From assembly GCA_020633055.1 (NCBI GenBank), contig JACKEJ010000007.1:62001-126000 (forward strand): DNA of 64,000 bases, written 5' to 3'. Both the position numbers and the translations under genes were made by a program. The notes below the pieces were generated by a model. It did no database searches. It was given only the letters and a program-made list of their open reading frames with translations, and was not told the origin of the DNA. This document shows positions 15,193 to 23,011 of the stretch, one piece after another (the stretch's first letter is position 1; each line of letters opens with the position of its first letter). Source of the stretch: Sandaracinaceae bacterium. GTDB taxonomy: Bacteria; Myxococcota_A; Polyangia; Polyangiales; Houyiibacteriaceae.

Positions 15193-16302
15193 ATGCTGGG
15201 CATGGCCAGCAGCTCCTCGCTAGACGACATCCTGACCGTGCTCGAGCGGGTCCCCTTTCTCGGGGGACTCCGGCGTGATGCTGGCGCGCTGCGGCGCGTC
15301 CTCTACCTGCGGCGGGTGCCGCGCATCTTGGCCATCGCCCCCCGCGGTGCAGGAAAGACCAGCGCGCTGAACACGCTCCTGGATCGACCTGCGCTGCCTC
15401 TGGATGCGGCGCTGAGCCACGGCGCGTGGATAGGCGTTGACGCTGCCGGGGCGAAGGTGGACTGGCTCGAGCTCGATCCCATCGACCCGCAAGCGCCGCG
15501 CATGCTGCGTCGCGCGTTCGACGAGAGGGCGGTGGACGTCGTGCTGTTCTTTGCCAGCCCGTCGCAGGTGGAGGGGGGGCTGGGTGACGTGCTGGACGCC
15601 ACGCGGCGGGCGCTCGCGACGCTCGACGCCCGGGAGCGGCCGCCGTTCTTCGCCGCCCTGGCCCAGGCCGACACGGCCGCCAAGCGCGGGCAGCCCTTCG
15701 GCGACGCGCAGCGCATGACCATCGACCTGCTGCGTCAGCGGCTCGCCCGGCAGCTGAGCGAGGCTGGCGTTGCCGCGTCGGATGTGTTCGCGCTCTCGTC
15801 CGAGCGGGCGGATGTGGACGAGCCTCCCTACGGTGCACGCGAGCTCAGCGAGGCCGTCGTAGCGGCGATGCCGGACGAGGCGATGATCGAGGCCGCACGC
15901 GCGCTCCACTTCGCCCGTGAGGGACGTACACAGGTCGCCCAGCGCGTCGTGCAGGCGAGCGGGACGCTGGCGGTCACGGTGGCGGTCACGCCGGTGCCGC
16001 TGTCGGACATGGCGCTCATCGCGCCCCTCCAGGCAATGATGGTGACGGCCGTGGCGTACATCTCCGGGCGTCCGTGGGACCTGCGTACCGCGAGCGAGTG
16101 GGTGGCGAGCGTCGGTTTGGTCGGCGGCGCTGGCCTCGGGCTGCGTTGGACGGCGCAGCAGTTGGTCAAGCTGGTGCCTGGCGCCGGGAGCATCGTCTCG
16201 GCCAGCATCGCCGGGGCCGGTACCACGGCGCTCGGCAAGAGCGCGATGGCCTACTTCCTGGGGGTGCCAGGCAACGTGCCCGCCCTTCCGCAGACGGCCT
16301 AG
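15193..16302 (+). CDS. GTPase-like protein with C-terminal DUF697 (YcjF-like) membrane domain
   Basis: 369 residues from the ATG at 15193; the ATG at 15202 is equally possible and better spaced from an AGGA. Residues ~35-220 look like a dynamin/Era-type small GTPase domain: a P-loop-like APRGAGKTSALNTLL that has Ala where the first Gly of GxxxxGKT is expected, then DVVLFFASPSQVEGG at the position of the switch/G3 region. The C-terminal ~120 residues match the DUF697 pattern: helices PLSDMALIAPLQAMMVTAVA, then VGLVGGAGLGLRW and ALGKSAMAYFLG. The YcjX/YcjF group is stress-related and membrane-associated, with unclear function. GTP binding is inferred, not shown. Confidence 0.75.
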   Translation: MLGMASSSSLDDILTVLERVPFLGGLRRDAGALRRVLYLRRVPRILAIAPRGAGKTSALNTLLDRPALPLDAALSHGAWIGVDAAGAKVDWLELDPIDPQAPRMLRRAFDERAVDVVLFFASPSQVEGGLGDVLDATRRALATLDARERPPFFAALAQADTAAKRGQPFGDAQRMTIDLLRQRLARQLSEAGVAASDVFALSSERADVDEPPYGARELSEAVVAAMPDEAMIEAARALHFAREGRTQVAQRVVQASGTLAVTVAVTPVPLSDMALIAPLQAMMVTAVAYISGRPWDLRTASEWVASVGLVGGAGLGLRWTAQQLVKLVPGAGSIVSASIAGAGTTALGKSAMAYFLGVPGNVPALPQTA

Positions 16303-16344
16303 GGGATTGGCCCGGGTGTGCTGGCGCGGTGGCGGGCGAGCGCG

Positions 16345-16992
16345 CTAGTAGCACCCTGCCTGGCAGGCACGATACTGCGCCTGGCACGCGGCCCGGCACG
16401 AGCGTTCGCGGCCATCGCAGCGCGGCAGGCAACGGTCCCACGCCGCGGCGCACACCGGATCGCACGCCGTGGTCGGGCGCACGGGCGGAGGCGACCGATA
16501 CCCGGCGCGCACCTCCGGCGAGTCGGGTCGCGGGACGCCAGTCTGGGTTCCATCGGCGGGGGAGGGGCCGTGGCCTGCCTCCGTCGGAGCCGCAGCGGTC
16601 GTCTCTGCGTCGCGCTCGGTGACCTGCGCAGCTTCTTCGACGCCGCCATCCAGGGCCTCGAGGTCGTCGCTGCTGGGCTCGGTCGTGGGTATGCTCCCAG
16701 GCAGTGGGGGCTCGGCGACCCCCGCCTCGAGCGCGGCCAGACGCGTACGAGCGTGCGCGACGCGGTCCGGGGGTTGACCCGGCGTGTAGTGCTCCAGCCA
16801 CAGCGCCCAACACTGCTGCCGGAGCTCCATGGAGCTCTCGGGATCCACGTCGGCCGCATAACAACGCTCGTAATACGTGTCGCTCTCGTGAATCATGCGC
16901 ATGCTGGGCCCGCACGCGAGCGCGAGCCCCGCGGCTGCCATCATGAAGACCCGTGACACCGAGAACAGCGACCGTCGTCCAGCCAAGAGCAT
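16345..16992 (-). CDS. Probable lipoprotein with cysteine-rich C-terminus
   Basis: 215 residues if translation starts at the ATG at 16992, giving a basic n-region (MLLAGRRSLFSVSR) and a hydrophobic segment ending MMAAAGLALAC, a plausible lipoprotein site. The body begins with a Cys-containing helical segment (YYERCYAADVDPESSMELRQ), then a Pro/Glu-rich linker. The last ~45 residues hold nine cysteines in repeated C-x3-C spacing (CDPVCAAAWDRCLPRCDG, CRAACQAQYRACQAGCY), which suggests a disulfide-stabilised helical hairpin. Its start overlaps that of the divergent ogt gene by two bases, so one of the two starts may be misplaced. No known family. Confidence 0.68.
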   Translation of the reverse strand: MLLAGRRSLFSVSRVFMMAAAGLALACGPSMRMIHESDTYYERCYAADVDPESSMELRQQCWALWLEHYTPGQPPDRVAHARTRLAALEAGVAEPPLPGSIPTTEPSSDDLEALDGGVEEAAQVTERDAETTAAAPTEAGHGPSPADGTQTGVPRPDSPEVRAGYRSPPPVRPTTACDPVCAAAWDRCLPRCDGRERSCRAACQAQYRACQAGCY

Positions 16993-17560
16993 GAGCGCGG
17001 ACCCTAGCACTCGCCCACTGAAACGAGAAGGTCGCGCGCCAGTCGCGGCCGTCGGGCGGTTCGGCGCCAAGGGCTTCGGGACGTTGTGGTTGGCGTGGAG
17101 CGACGCTGGTCTGGTGGAGGTCTCGTTCACGCCGTTCGAGTGGTTGGAGACGGTCGGCGTCCCCACAGCGGCCGTGCCTCGGGAGTACGCCGAGCCGCTC
17201 AAGGCTTACTTCGGGGGGGACGCCGTGGAGCTGCACGGGCTACCTCGCGACGCGCGGGGAACGGCCTTCCAGCATCAGGTGTGGGAGGCGTTGTGCTCCA
17301 TCCCGCGAGGTTCCGTCAGGAGCTACGCGGGGGTGGCCAGCGACATCGGCAACCCCCGCGCGATGCGGGCCGTCGGTCTCGCCAACGGTCGCAACCCGCT
17401 CCCGGTCGTGGTCCCGTGTCATCGCGTCGTCGCAGCCTCCCATCAGCTCGGGGGCTACACCGGCGGACTCGACCGCAAGCGCGCGCTGCTCGAGCTGGAG
17501 GGCGTGCGGATCGAGGGCGACGTCGTGCGCCCTGGGCAGCTCACGCTGTTCGAAGGCTGA
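16991..17560 (+). CDS. ogt: Methylated-DNA--protein-cysteine S-methyltransferase
   Basis: 189 residues from the ATG at 16991. The suicidal alkyl-acceptor site is VVPCHRVV, preceded by the DNA-binding helix-turn-helix region FQHQVWEALCSIPRGSVRSY, GVASDIGNPRAMRAVGLANG and the Asn hinge NPLPVV; YTGGLDRKRALLELEG closes the domain. The N-terminal ~80 residues form the smaller ribonuclease-H-like domain (FGTLWLAWSDAGLVEVSF). It reverses O6-alkylguanine damage by transferring the alkyl group to its own cysteine. Length fits Ogt rather than the AraC-fused Ada. It is one of three DNA-repair genes in the window. The start is uncertain because it abuts a divergent gene. Confidence 0.94.
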   Translation: MSADPSTRPLKREGRAPVAAVGRFGAKGFGTLWLAWSDAGLVEVSFTPFEWLETVGVPTAAVPREYAEPLKAYFGGDAVELHGLPRDARGTAFQHQVWEALCSIPRGSVRSYAGVASDIGNPRAMRAVGLANGRNPLPVVVPCHRVVAASHQLGGYTGGLDRKRALLELEGVRIEGDVVRPGQLTLFEG

Positions 17561-17646
17561 GTCGGCTGCGGACTGCCCGGAGACGCCTCCGTTGCCCACA
17601 TCGGTCGAGCGGCGGCCAGCCGCAGGGGCTCGCGCCGCGTTGCAAC

Positions 17647-18939
17647 TCAGGCAAGTGCCCGCGCGCGCAGCCACGCGCGGAGCTCGGCCAGCGCGAGCGG
17701 TGCGAGCGCGACGCATGCGCTGGCCGGCGGGAGCTGCCGATGCAGCGCGGCGCTAAGCGACAGCGCGCCCCAGAGGGCGAGTCCGTAGAGCATGGCCCGG
17801 CCACGCTCGTCCGCCCATTGGAGGAGCGCGGCGCTGCTCTCGCGGTGCGCCCGATAGGCGTGCCGGACGCGGGTGGCCCACGCGCCCGCGAGCGCGCCGA
17901 AGACGAGGGCCAGAGGGACGCGCAGCGCGACTTCGCGCGACAGCGTCACGAATGCCACCGTGCAGCTCAGCGTCGTCGCAGAGAGCAGGGCGAGTCCCGC
18001 GCGGAGCCGCGCTCGGCGAAGGCCCGTGTGTGCCGGGAGCGCCTTCGCCTCGGTCGTCAGGAGGGGCGGCAACGCCTCGATGGCACGCAGCATCTCCGTC
18101 GCGCTCGCAAAGCGCCCCTCCGGGTCACGGCACATCGCGCGCTCGACGATGCGGCAGACCGCGTCTGGGACGTGCCCGGCGAGCTTCGACAGGGCGGGAG
18201 CGGGTCCCGCGAGCACTGCCCGGAGCACCGCGTCCGCATCTCCGCTGAACGGAGGCCGACCGCCCAGCATGCGGTACAGGACGGCGCCGGTGGAGTACAC
18301 GTCGCCACGCGCGTCCACGGGGCGTCCGGCCGCCTGTTCGGGGGGCATGTAGGCGGGCGTGCCCACCACGGCTCCTGCCTTGGTGATGCCCGAGGCGTCG
18401 GTCAGCTTGGCTACACCGAAGTCCAGCACGCGCACGTGCGGGCTGCCCTTGCCGGGCGAGACGAAGATGTTGGACGGCTTGACGTCCCGATGGATGACGC
18501 CCGCGGCGTGGGCCGACTCCAGCCCCCTCAGGACCTGCCTCGTGATGTCCAGTGCGAGCGAGACGGAGAGCGTCTTGCGTCGACCCAGGTGCTGCTGGAG
18601 GTCTTCGCCGATCATGCGCTCGGTCACGACCGCGGGGCGCCCGTCCGGGGTTTCGACGAGGTCGAGGACGCGCAGCACGTGGGCTGCGCTCAGCTTCGCG
18701 GTGGCGCGCGCCTCGCGCTCGAAGCGCGTCCGCGCAACCGGATGGCTCGCGTAGCGCTTGCGCAGCACCTTCACGACCAAGGGCGTCCCCAGCCGCGTGT
18801 GCTCTGCCGAGTAGAGGACACCCATCCCCCCGCGCGCCATCACCTCGCCGAGCGCGTAGGAGCCGGCCAGCACCGCGCCAACCAGCGGATCGTCTGGGGC
18901 GTCATGCAGCGGCGTCGCGGTGTTCGAGGCCGGGGACAT
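17647..18939 (-). CDS. Membrane-anchored Hanks-type serine/threonine protein kinase
   Basis: 430 residues from the ATG at 18939; the frame is open further upstream but the kinase domain begins just after this start. The glycine loop is MARGGMGVLYSA, ATP Lys in LVVKVLRKRY, catalytic loop HRDVKPSNIF, DFG in VLDFGVAK, then GTPAYMPPEQAAG and GDVYSTGAVLYRML. After residue ~295 the C-terminus has about four hydrophobic helices (AGLALLSATTLSCTVAFVTL, VPLALVFGALAGAWA, LYGLALWGALSLSAAL, ASACVALAPLALAELRAW) and no extracellular sensor domain of any size. It should sit in the inner membrane with the kinase domain inside. It is divergent from the ArsS-associated gene across 123 bases. Confidence 0.92.
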   Translation of the reverse strand: MSPASNTATPLHDAPDDPLVGAVLAGSYALGEVMARGGMGVLYSAEHTRLGTPLVVKVLRKRYASHPVARTRFEREARATAKLSAAHVLRVLDLVETPDGRPAVVTERMIGEDLQQHLGRRKTLSVSLALDITRQVLRGLESAHAAGVIHRDVKPSNIFVSPGKGSPHVRVLDFGVAKLTDASGITKAGAVVGTPAYMPPEQAAGRPVDARGDVYSTGAVLYRMLGGRPPFSGDADAVLRAVLAGPAPALSKLAGHVPDAVCRIVERAMCRDPEGRFASATEMLRAIEALPPLLTTEAKALPAHTGLRRARLRAGLALLSATTLSCTVAFVTLSREVALRVPLALVFGALAGAWATRVRHAYRAHRESSAALLQWADERGRAMLYGLALWGALSLSAALHRQLPPASACVALAPLALAELRAWLRARALA

Positions 18940-19062
18940 GGGCTGACTTTCGGAGACGTGTCCAGAGATCGCAAGAAAGCGGACCGTGCTATGGACGCGT
19001 AACCGGAAGCGACCCGGGGCGTAGCAGACTGCGCCCACCCACCCGAGCCCGAGCATGCAGCC

Positions 19063-19401
19063 ATGAGCGACCGACCGTACTACTGTGCCCACGACCTCGC
19101 GCGCTTCGGCGAGATGGGGGAGAACGTCCCCGAGCTCACGCGCAAGTTCTTCGACTGGTACGGGGCGGTCTTCGCCGACGGGGCGCTCTCGGCGCGCGAG
19201 AAGGCCGTCATCGCGCTGGCCGTCGCGCACGCGGTGCAGTGTCCCTACTGCATCGACGCGTACACCAACGGCGCGCTCGAGAAGGGCGCGGACCTGGACC
19301 AGCTGACGGAGGCCGTGCACGTGGCCGCGGCCATCCGCGGTGGCGCGTCTCTCGTGCATGGCGTCCAGATGCGCAACATCGCCACCAAAGTCGGGATGTG
19401 A
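19063..19401 (+). CDS. Arsenosugar-biosynthesis-associated AhpD/carboxymuconolactone decarboxylase-like protein
   Basis: 112 residues, ATG start at 19063. It has an AhpD-type all-helical fold with the redox motif CPYC in VAHAVQCPYCIDAYTNGALE and the preceding AREKAVIALAVA helix. It is placed two bases before a radical SAM gene of the ArsS type; this pairing is a recognised association, and the protein is annotated in such loci as a peroxidase-like partner. It may keep a thiol or the arsenic intermediate reduced, but this is inference. Its small size could suggest a RiPP precursor; the globular AhpD fold and catalytic CxxC argue against that. Confidence 0.82.
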   Translation: MSDRPYYCAHDLARFGEMGENVPELTRKFFDWYGAVFADGALSAREKAVIALAVAHAVQCPYCIDAYTNGALEKGADLDQLTEAVHVAAAIRGGASLVHGVQMRNIATKVGM

Positions 19402-19403
19402 GC

Positions 19404-20483
19404 ATGGGCGCCGACGCGACAGCCCTCCGTCTCCCGCTGGCCCCAGGGTCTACACGTGACGGAACCCGTAGCGGGCTCGAACAGCTGGCCCTGCTCGCGC
19501 ACGCGGCTCCGACCGCGGACTTCGACGGCGTGCTGCGAAGGAGCGGGCTCGCCCCGCTGCGCCCAGTGTCGCTGGACGTGCTGCAGGTGAACGTCGGCAA
19601 GCTGTGCAATCAAACCTGCCGCCACTGTCACGTGGACGCGGGGCCCGATCGCGTCGACGAGATGATGGACGAGGCTACCGCGCGGGAATGCCTCGAGGCG
19701 CTCGTGCGGACGGGCGCACACACGCTCGACCTGACGGGCGGCGCCCCGGAGCTCAACCCCAACTTCCGGCTCCTCGTGGAAGGGGCGCGGGCGGCGGGGT
19801 GCCACGTCATCGATCGGTGCAACCTCACCATCCTCGAGAGCGGGTCCCAGCGCGGGTTGGCAGAGTTCCTCGCCGAGCAGCGCGTGGAGGTGGTCTCCAG
19901 CCTGCCCCATTACCGCCGCCTCAACACGGACAGGCAGCGCGGCGACGGTGTCTACGAGAAGAGCATCCGCGCGCTTCAGCGCTTGAACGCCCTGGGCTAC
20001 GGGCAGCCTGACTCGGGTCTGGTCCTGACGCTGGTCACCAACCCGGTTGGCGCGTTCCTGCCGCCCGGGCAGGCGTCCATCGAGGCCGAGTGGAAGCGCG
20101 AGCTGCAGCGTGACCACGGCGTGGTGTTCAACCGCTTGCACACCATCACCAACATGCCGATCGCGCGCTACCTGGGGTGGCTCTCCTTGAGCGAGAACCT
20201 CGAGCGGTACCTGGCGCGACTCGTCTCCGCATACAACCCCGCGGCGGCGGCGGGAGTCATGTGTCGGGGCATGCTCTCGGTGGGCTGGGACGGGCGCCTC
20301 TACGACTGCGACTTCAATCAGATGCTCCAGCTGACGTGCGCGGGCCCTGGGCTCGGACACATCCGCGAGCTGGGGCGCGAAGCGGCCGTCGCGCGCACCA
20401 TCGTCACCGATCGTCACTGCTTCGGATGTACCGCCGGGCAGGGGTCCAGCTGCGGTGGGGCCACCGTTACGTCGAGCGGTTGA
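19404..20483 (+). CDS. arsS: Arsenosugar biosynthesis radical SAM protein ArsS
   Basis: 359 residues from the ATG at 19404, two bases after the AhpD-like gene. The radical SAM cluster motif is CNQTCRHC (Cys68, 72, 75), followed by HVDAGPDR and the SAM-binding TGGAPELNPNF. The C-terminus has the extra Cys-rich domain of this subfamily (GVMCRGMLSVGWDGRLYDCD, CFGCTAGQGSSCGG). ArsS joins the 5'-deoxyadenosyl group to dimethylarsenite, en route to arsenosugars, using products of the methyltransferase ArsM. No arsM is within view, so that step must be encoded elsewhere or the local pair does something related. The last residues use cysteine rather than selenocysteine. Confidence 0.88.
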   Translation: MGADATALRLPLAPGSTRDGTRSGLEQLALLAHAAPTADFDGVLRRSGLAPLRPVSLDVLQVNVGKLCNQTCRHCHVDAGPDRVDEMMDEATARECLEALVRTGAHTLDLTGGAPELNPNFRLLVEGARAAGCHVIDRCNLTILESGSQRGLAEFLAEQRVEVVSSLPHYRRLNTDRQRGDGVYEKSIRALQRLNALGYGQPDSGLVLTLVTNPVGAFLPPGQASIEAEWKRELQRDHGVVFNRLHTITNMPIARYLGWLSLSENLERYLARLVSAYNPAAAAGVMCRGMLSVGWDGRLYDCDFNQMLQLTCAGPGLGHIRELGREAAVARTIVTDRHCFGCTAGQGSSCGGATVTSSG

Positions 20484-20515
20484 CCGGTCCGCGGGGTGTA
20501 GCCATCCTCTGCCCG

Positions 20516-20923
20516 ATGTCTGCTTCCAAGATCCGAGTGTTGGTCGCCAAGCCTGGCCTGGACGGGCACGACCGTGGGGCCAAGGTGGTGGCTCGGGCCC
20601 TGCGTGACGCGGGCTTCGAGGTCATCTATACGGGCCTGCACCAGACCCCCGACATGATCGCGGCCGCAGCGGTGCAGGAGGACGTGGACTGCGTCGGGTT
20701 GTCGGTCATGAGCGGCGCGCACAACACGCTCTTCCCCGCGGTCATCGAGGCCCTGCGCGCCCGGGACGGTCATGACATCCTCGTGTTCGGGGGCGGGATC
20801 ATCCCCGAAGACGACATCGTGCGCCTGCGCGACGCGGGCGTGTCGGCCGTGTTCACGCCGGGCGCGCCGCTGTCGGACATCGTCGACTGGCTGCACGCCA
20901 ACGTGGAGCCGCGCGCGCTGTGA
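20516..20923 (+). CDS. Methylmalonyl-CoA mutase B12-binding (small) subunit
   Basis: 135 residues, ATG start at 20516, 32 bases after arsS. The protein is a single cobalamin-binding Rossmann domain: LVAKPGLDGHDRGAKVVARA contains the DxHxxG signature whose His ligates cobalt, then GLSVMSGAHNT, FGGGIIPEDDI and the C-terminal GAPLSDIVDWL. This matches the separately encoded C-terminal subunit of methylmalonyl-CoA mutase, which isomerises methylmalonyl-CoA and succinyl-CoA in propionate and branched-chain amino acid metabolism. The large catalytic subunit is not in the window. The next gene starts in a GTGA overlap, and a further acyl-CoA dehydrogenase gene follows. Confidence 0.9.
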   Translation: MSASKIRVLVAKPGLDGHDRGAKVVARALRDAGFEVIYTGLHQTPDMIAAAAVQEDVDCVGLSVMSGAHNTLFPAVIEALRARDGHDILVFGGGIIPEDDIVRLRDAGVSAVFTPGAPLSDIVDWLHANVEPRAL

Positions 20924-21021
20924 GAGCAGGGCCCCCGGCGAGGGTCCCGCGCGTTGGCCGCGCATCGCGGTCCTGTGTCCGTTCCTCGACACACGGAGCC
21001 CCCCGCGGGATACGCGCGCTC

Positions 21022-21954
21022 GTGCCAGAGGCGGGCGCGGCGCGGGGAGCCCGGGGGGCGCTGCGCGATATGTCGCTGCTGGTCGTGTTCGGCGCCATGC
21101 TGGGGGCGTGCGCGCCGGCGGCGTCACGGGACACGCGCGCGGTCGGCGAGGTGAGCCCACGCACGCGGGTGCTCGGGAGCGGGCCCCGCGTGCTGATGGC
21201 GCAGGTGCTCCTGCCCCCTGGCGCGCGCTTCACGCTGCCCACCAGCGCCTGCCAAGAAGTGCTGGTGCACGTGCGGCGAGGAGCCATCGAGCTGGACGGC
21301 GGCCGTGCCCTCTTGCCTGGAAGGGCGGTGCGCTTCGGGTTGGATGGGGCCGCGGTGAGCAACACCAGCTCGCGCGACGCCGAGCTCTACGTCGTGGTCA
21401 GCCGCAGCGTGGCGCGTCGCTTTGGGCCCGACGCCACCTTGGACATGCAGCAGGCGCCGATGGACGCGGCGTGTGGCGAGGCAGCGTCCGCGCCAGCGCT
21501 CTCCGATGCTGCGGCAGAGCCGTTCGTCCACGCAGGCGGCCAGCTCCGTGTCAGCATCCTGCTGGACGGAGCGGGGCAGGGCGCCCGCCACGGGTCCCTC
21601 ACGCGCCTCGAGGCCAGCGCCACGGCGGGGGTGCCGCTGCACGACCACGAAGAGTCCGCGGAGGTCATCTTCATCGAGCAGGGCGAGGGGCGCATGCGCG
21701 TCGGCGACCAGCACGTCGCCGTCCGTCCAGGCACCTTCGTGTACATTCCACCACGCACGCAGCACTCGTTCACCCCTTCCGGGAACTCACCGCTCAGCGC
21801 CGTGCAGGTCTACGCACCGGCTGGTCCCGAGCAACGCTTCCGCATCCACCACGCAGCGCCTGGCGCGGCCGCTGCACCAGACCCGGGCGAGGGCGAACCC
21901 GGGGCCGCGGCGGGCACTGGGAGCTGGGAGCCCAGCGCTGGAGACACCCGTTGA
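21022..21954 (+). CDS. Bicupin lipoprotein
   Basis: 310 residues from the GTG at 21022, chosen because it gives a basic n-region before the lipoprotein signal (SLLVVFGAMLGAC). A GTG at 20920 (overlapping the mutase stop) and an ATG at 21070 are alternatives. Two cupin domains follow: the first (~55-160) is degenerate (VLLPPGARFTLP, VHVRRGAIELDGG) and lacks clear metal-binding histidines; the second (~200-290) has the motif GVPLHDHEESAEVIFIEQGE with candidate His-x-His ligands and FVYIPPRTQHSF. The C-terminal tail is Gly/Ala-rich. Cupins of this type bind a metal or a small ligand; as a lipoprotein it should work in the periplasm. Its stop overlaps the next TTG start. Confidence 0.72.
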   Translation: MPEAGAARGARGALRDMSLLVVFGAMLGACAPAASRDTRAVGEVSPRTRVLGSGPRVLMAQVLLPPGARFTLPTSACQEVLVHVRRGAIELDGGRALLPGRAVRFGLDGAAVSNTSSRDAELYVVVSRSVARRFGPDATLDMQQAPMDAACGEAASAPALSDAAAEPFVHAGGQLRVSILLDGAGQGARHGSLTRLEASATAGVPLHDHEESAEVIFIEQGEGRMRVGDQHVAVRPGTFVYIPPRTQHSFTPSGNSPLSAVQVYAPAGPEQRFRIHHAAPGAAAAPDPGEGEPGAAAGTGSWEPSAGDTR

Positions 21955-22928
21955 ACTTCGAACCCGACGAGCTCCTCACCGCGCTGAAGGACACGGCGCA
22001 GCGCGTAGCGCAGGACCACCTGGCGGCTCGCGGCCCCTCGCACGGCGCGAGCGCCGCGTCAGATGCGGGCTTCTCCGCAGCGCAGCGCGCGGGGCTGCTG
22101 GAGCTCCTCGACGACGCTGGCGAATCTGCGGCGGGGCCCGGAGAAGACTCGGTCGGGCCCATGGCGCTGGGCGTGGTGCTCGACACGCTCGCGCGCTCCG
22201 ATACCGGCTTGGCCCTCTACGTGTGGGCACAGAACGTGGCGCGCGCCGCGGCCTCGGGGGCCGACGCGGACCTGGCGGAGCGCATTGGCCAGGGCCTCCG
22301 GGTGGGGGTCCCGCTCGACCTCGAGCTCAGCGACGACGGATGGTGGGTGGCGTGCGCGGCCGAGCTCGGCCTGCGTCGAGAGGGCCAGGGGTGGTGTCTT
22401 GCGGCTGGCGAGGCCGGGCCACGCACGAGCGTCGGAATCGACGGCGCCGACATCGGGAGGCGCGTGTCGGGACCTTCGTCGACCGCCGTCTCGGCCCCCG
22501 ACTTGGCGCTGGCGGTCGCGAGCCTGGGCTGCATCGCGGCCGGTGTGGCCGCGCGGGCCGTGCGCGTGGCGGCGACCTACGCGCGCGAGCGGCAGCAGTT
22601 CGGCCACCCCATCGGGGATTTCCAGGCCATCCAGTTCATGCTGGCGGACGCCCGCACGGGTGCCGAGGGCGCGCAGCTCATCACGCTCGCGGCCTGCTCG
22701 CGCGGGGAGCTTCCGGCCTCGGCGCGGGCCCTCATGGCCGCCGCCAGCGCGGCCCGCGTGGCGGCCGACGTGGCGGTCCAGGTGCACGGCGGTGCGGGCT
22801 ACACACGGGACTACCCGGCCGAAGCCCTCCTGCGCGACTCCGCGCTGCTGGTCCAGGTAGCGCGTCGCCGCTTCGAAGCGTGCGCGCTGGACCCCGCGAG
22901 GACCCTCGGGGTCGTCGACCACGTTTGA
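21951..22928 (+). CDS. Acyl-CoA dehydrogenase family protein, atypical
   Basis: 325 residues from a TTG at 21951 that overlaps the upstream stop; GGAGA lies six bases before it, which decides the start. The C-terminal half is clearly acyl-CoA dehydrogenase: YARERQQFGHPIGDFQAIQF, then AAASAARVAADVAVQVHGGA and GYTRDYPAEALLRDS. It is ~50 residues shorter than normal, mostly in the N-terminal helical domain, and after the RDS segment the usual EIYEGT catalytic-Glu motif is missing, replaced by ALLVQVARRRFEA. Either another residue is the base or the protein is a non-catalytic subunit. Flavin-contact regions are still present. It follows the mutase B12 subunit and the bicupin lipoprotein. Confidence 0.82.
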   Translation: MNFEPDELLTALKDTAQRVAQDHLAARGPSHGASAASDAGFSAAQRAGLLELLDDAGESAAGPGEDSVGPMALGVVLDTLARSDTGLALYVWAQNVARAAASGADADLAERIGQGLRVGVPLDLELSDDGWWVACAAELGLRREGQGWCLAAGEAGPRTSVGIDGADIGRRVSGPSSTAVSAPDLALAVASLGCIAAGVAARAVRVAATYARERQQFGHPIGDFQAIQFMLADARTGAEGAQLITLAACSRGELPASARALMAAASAARVAADVAVQVHGGAGYTRDYPAEALLRDSALLVQVARRRFEACALDPARTLGVVDHV

Positions 22929-23011
22929 CACGCCATGGGCGACGGGGCACGATCGCGCCCCGCTGGTCGGGCCTCTGCCCGCCTCATCCCACGTTACGAG
23001 CCCAATCCTGA

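Noticed and set aside
19063..20483. Small protein plus radical SAM protein considered as a RiPP cluster
   Set aside because: The small protein has an AhpD-like fold with a CPYC redox motif, and the radical SAM protein has the ArsS-type C-terminus.
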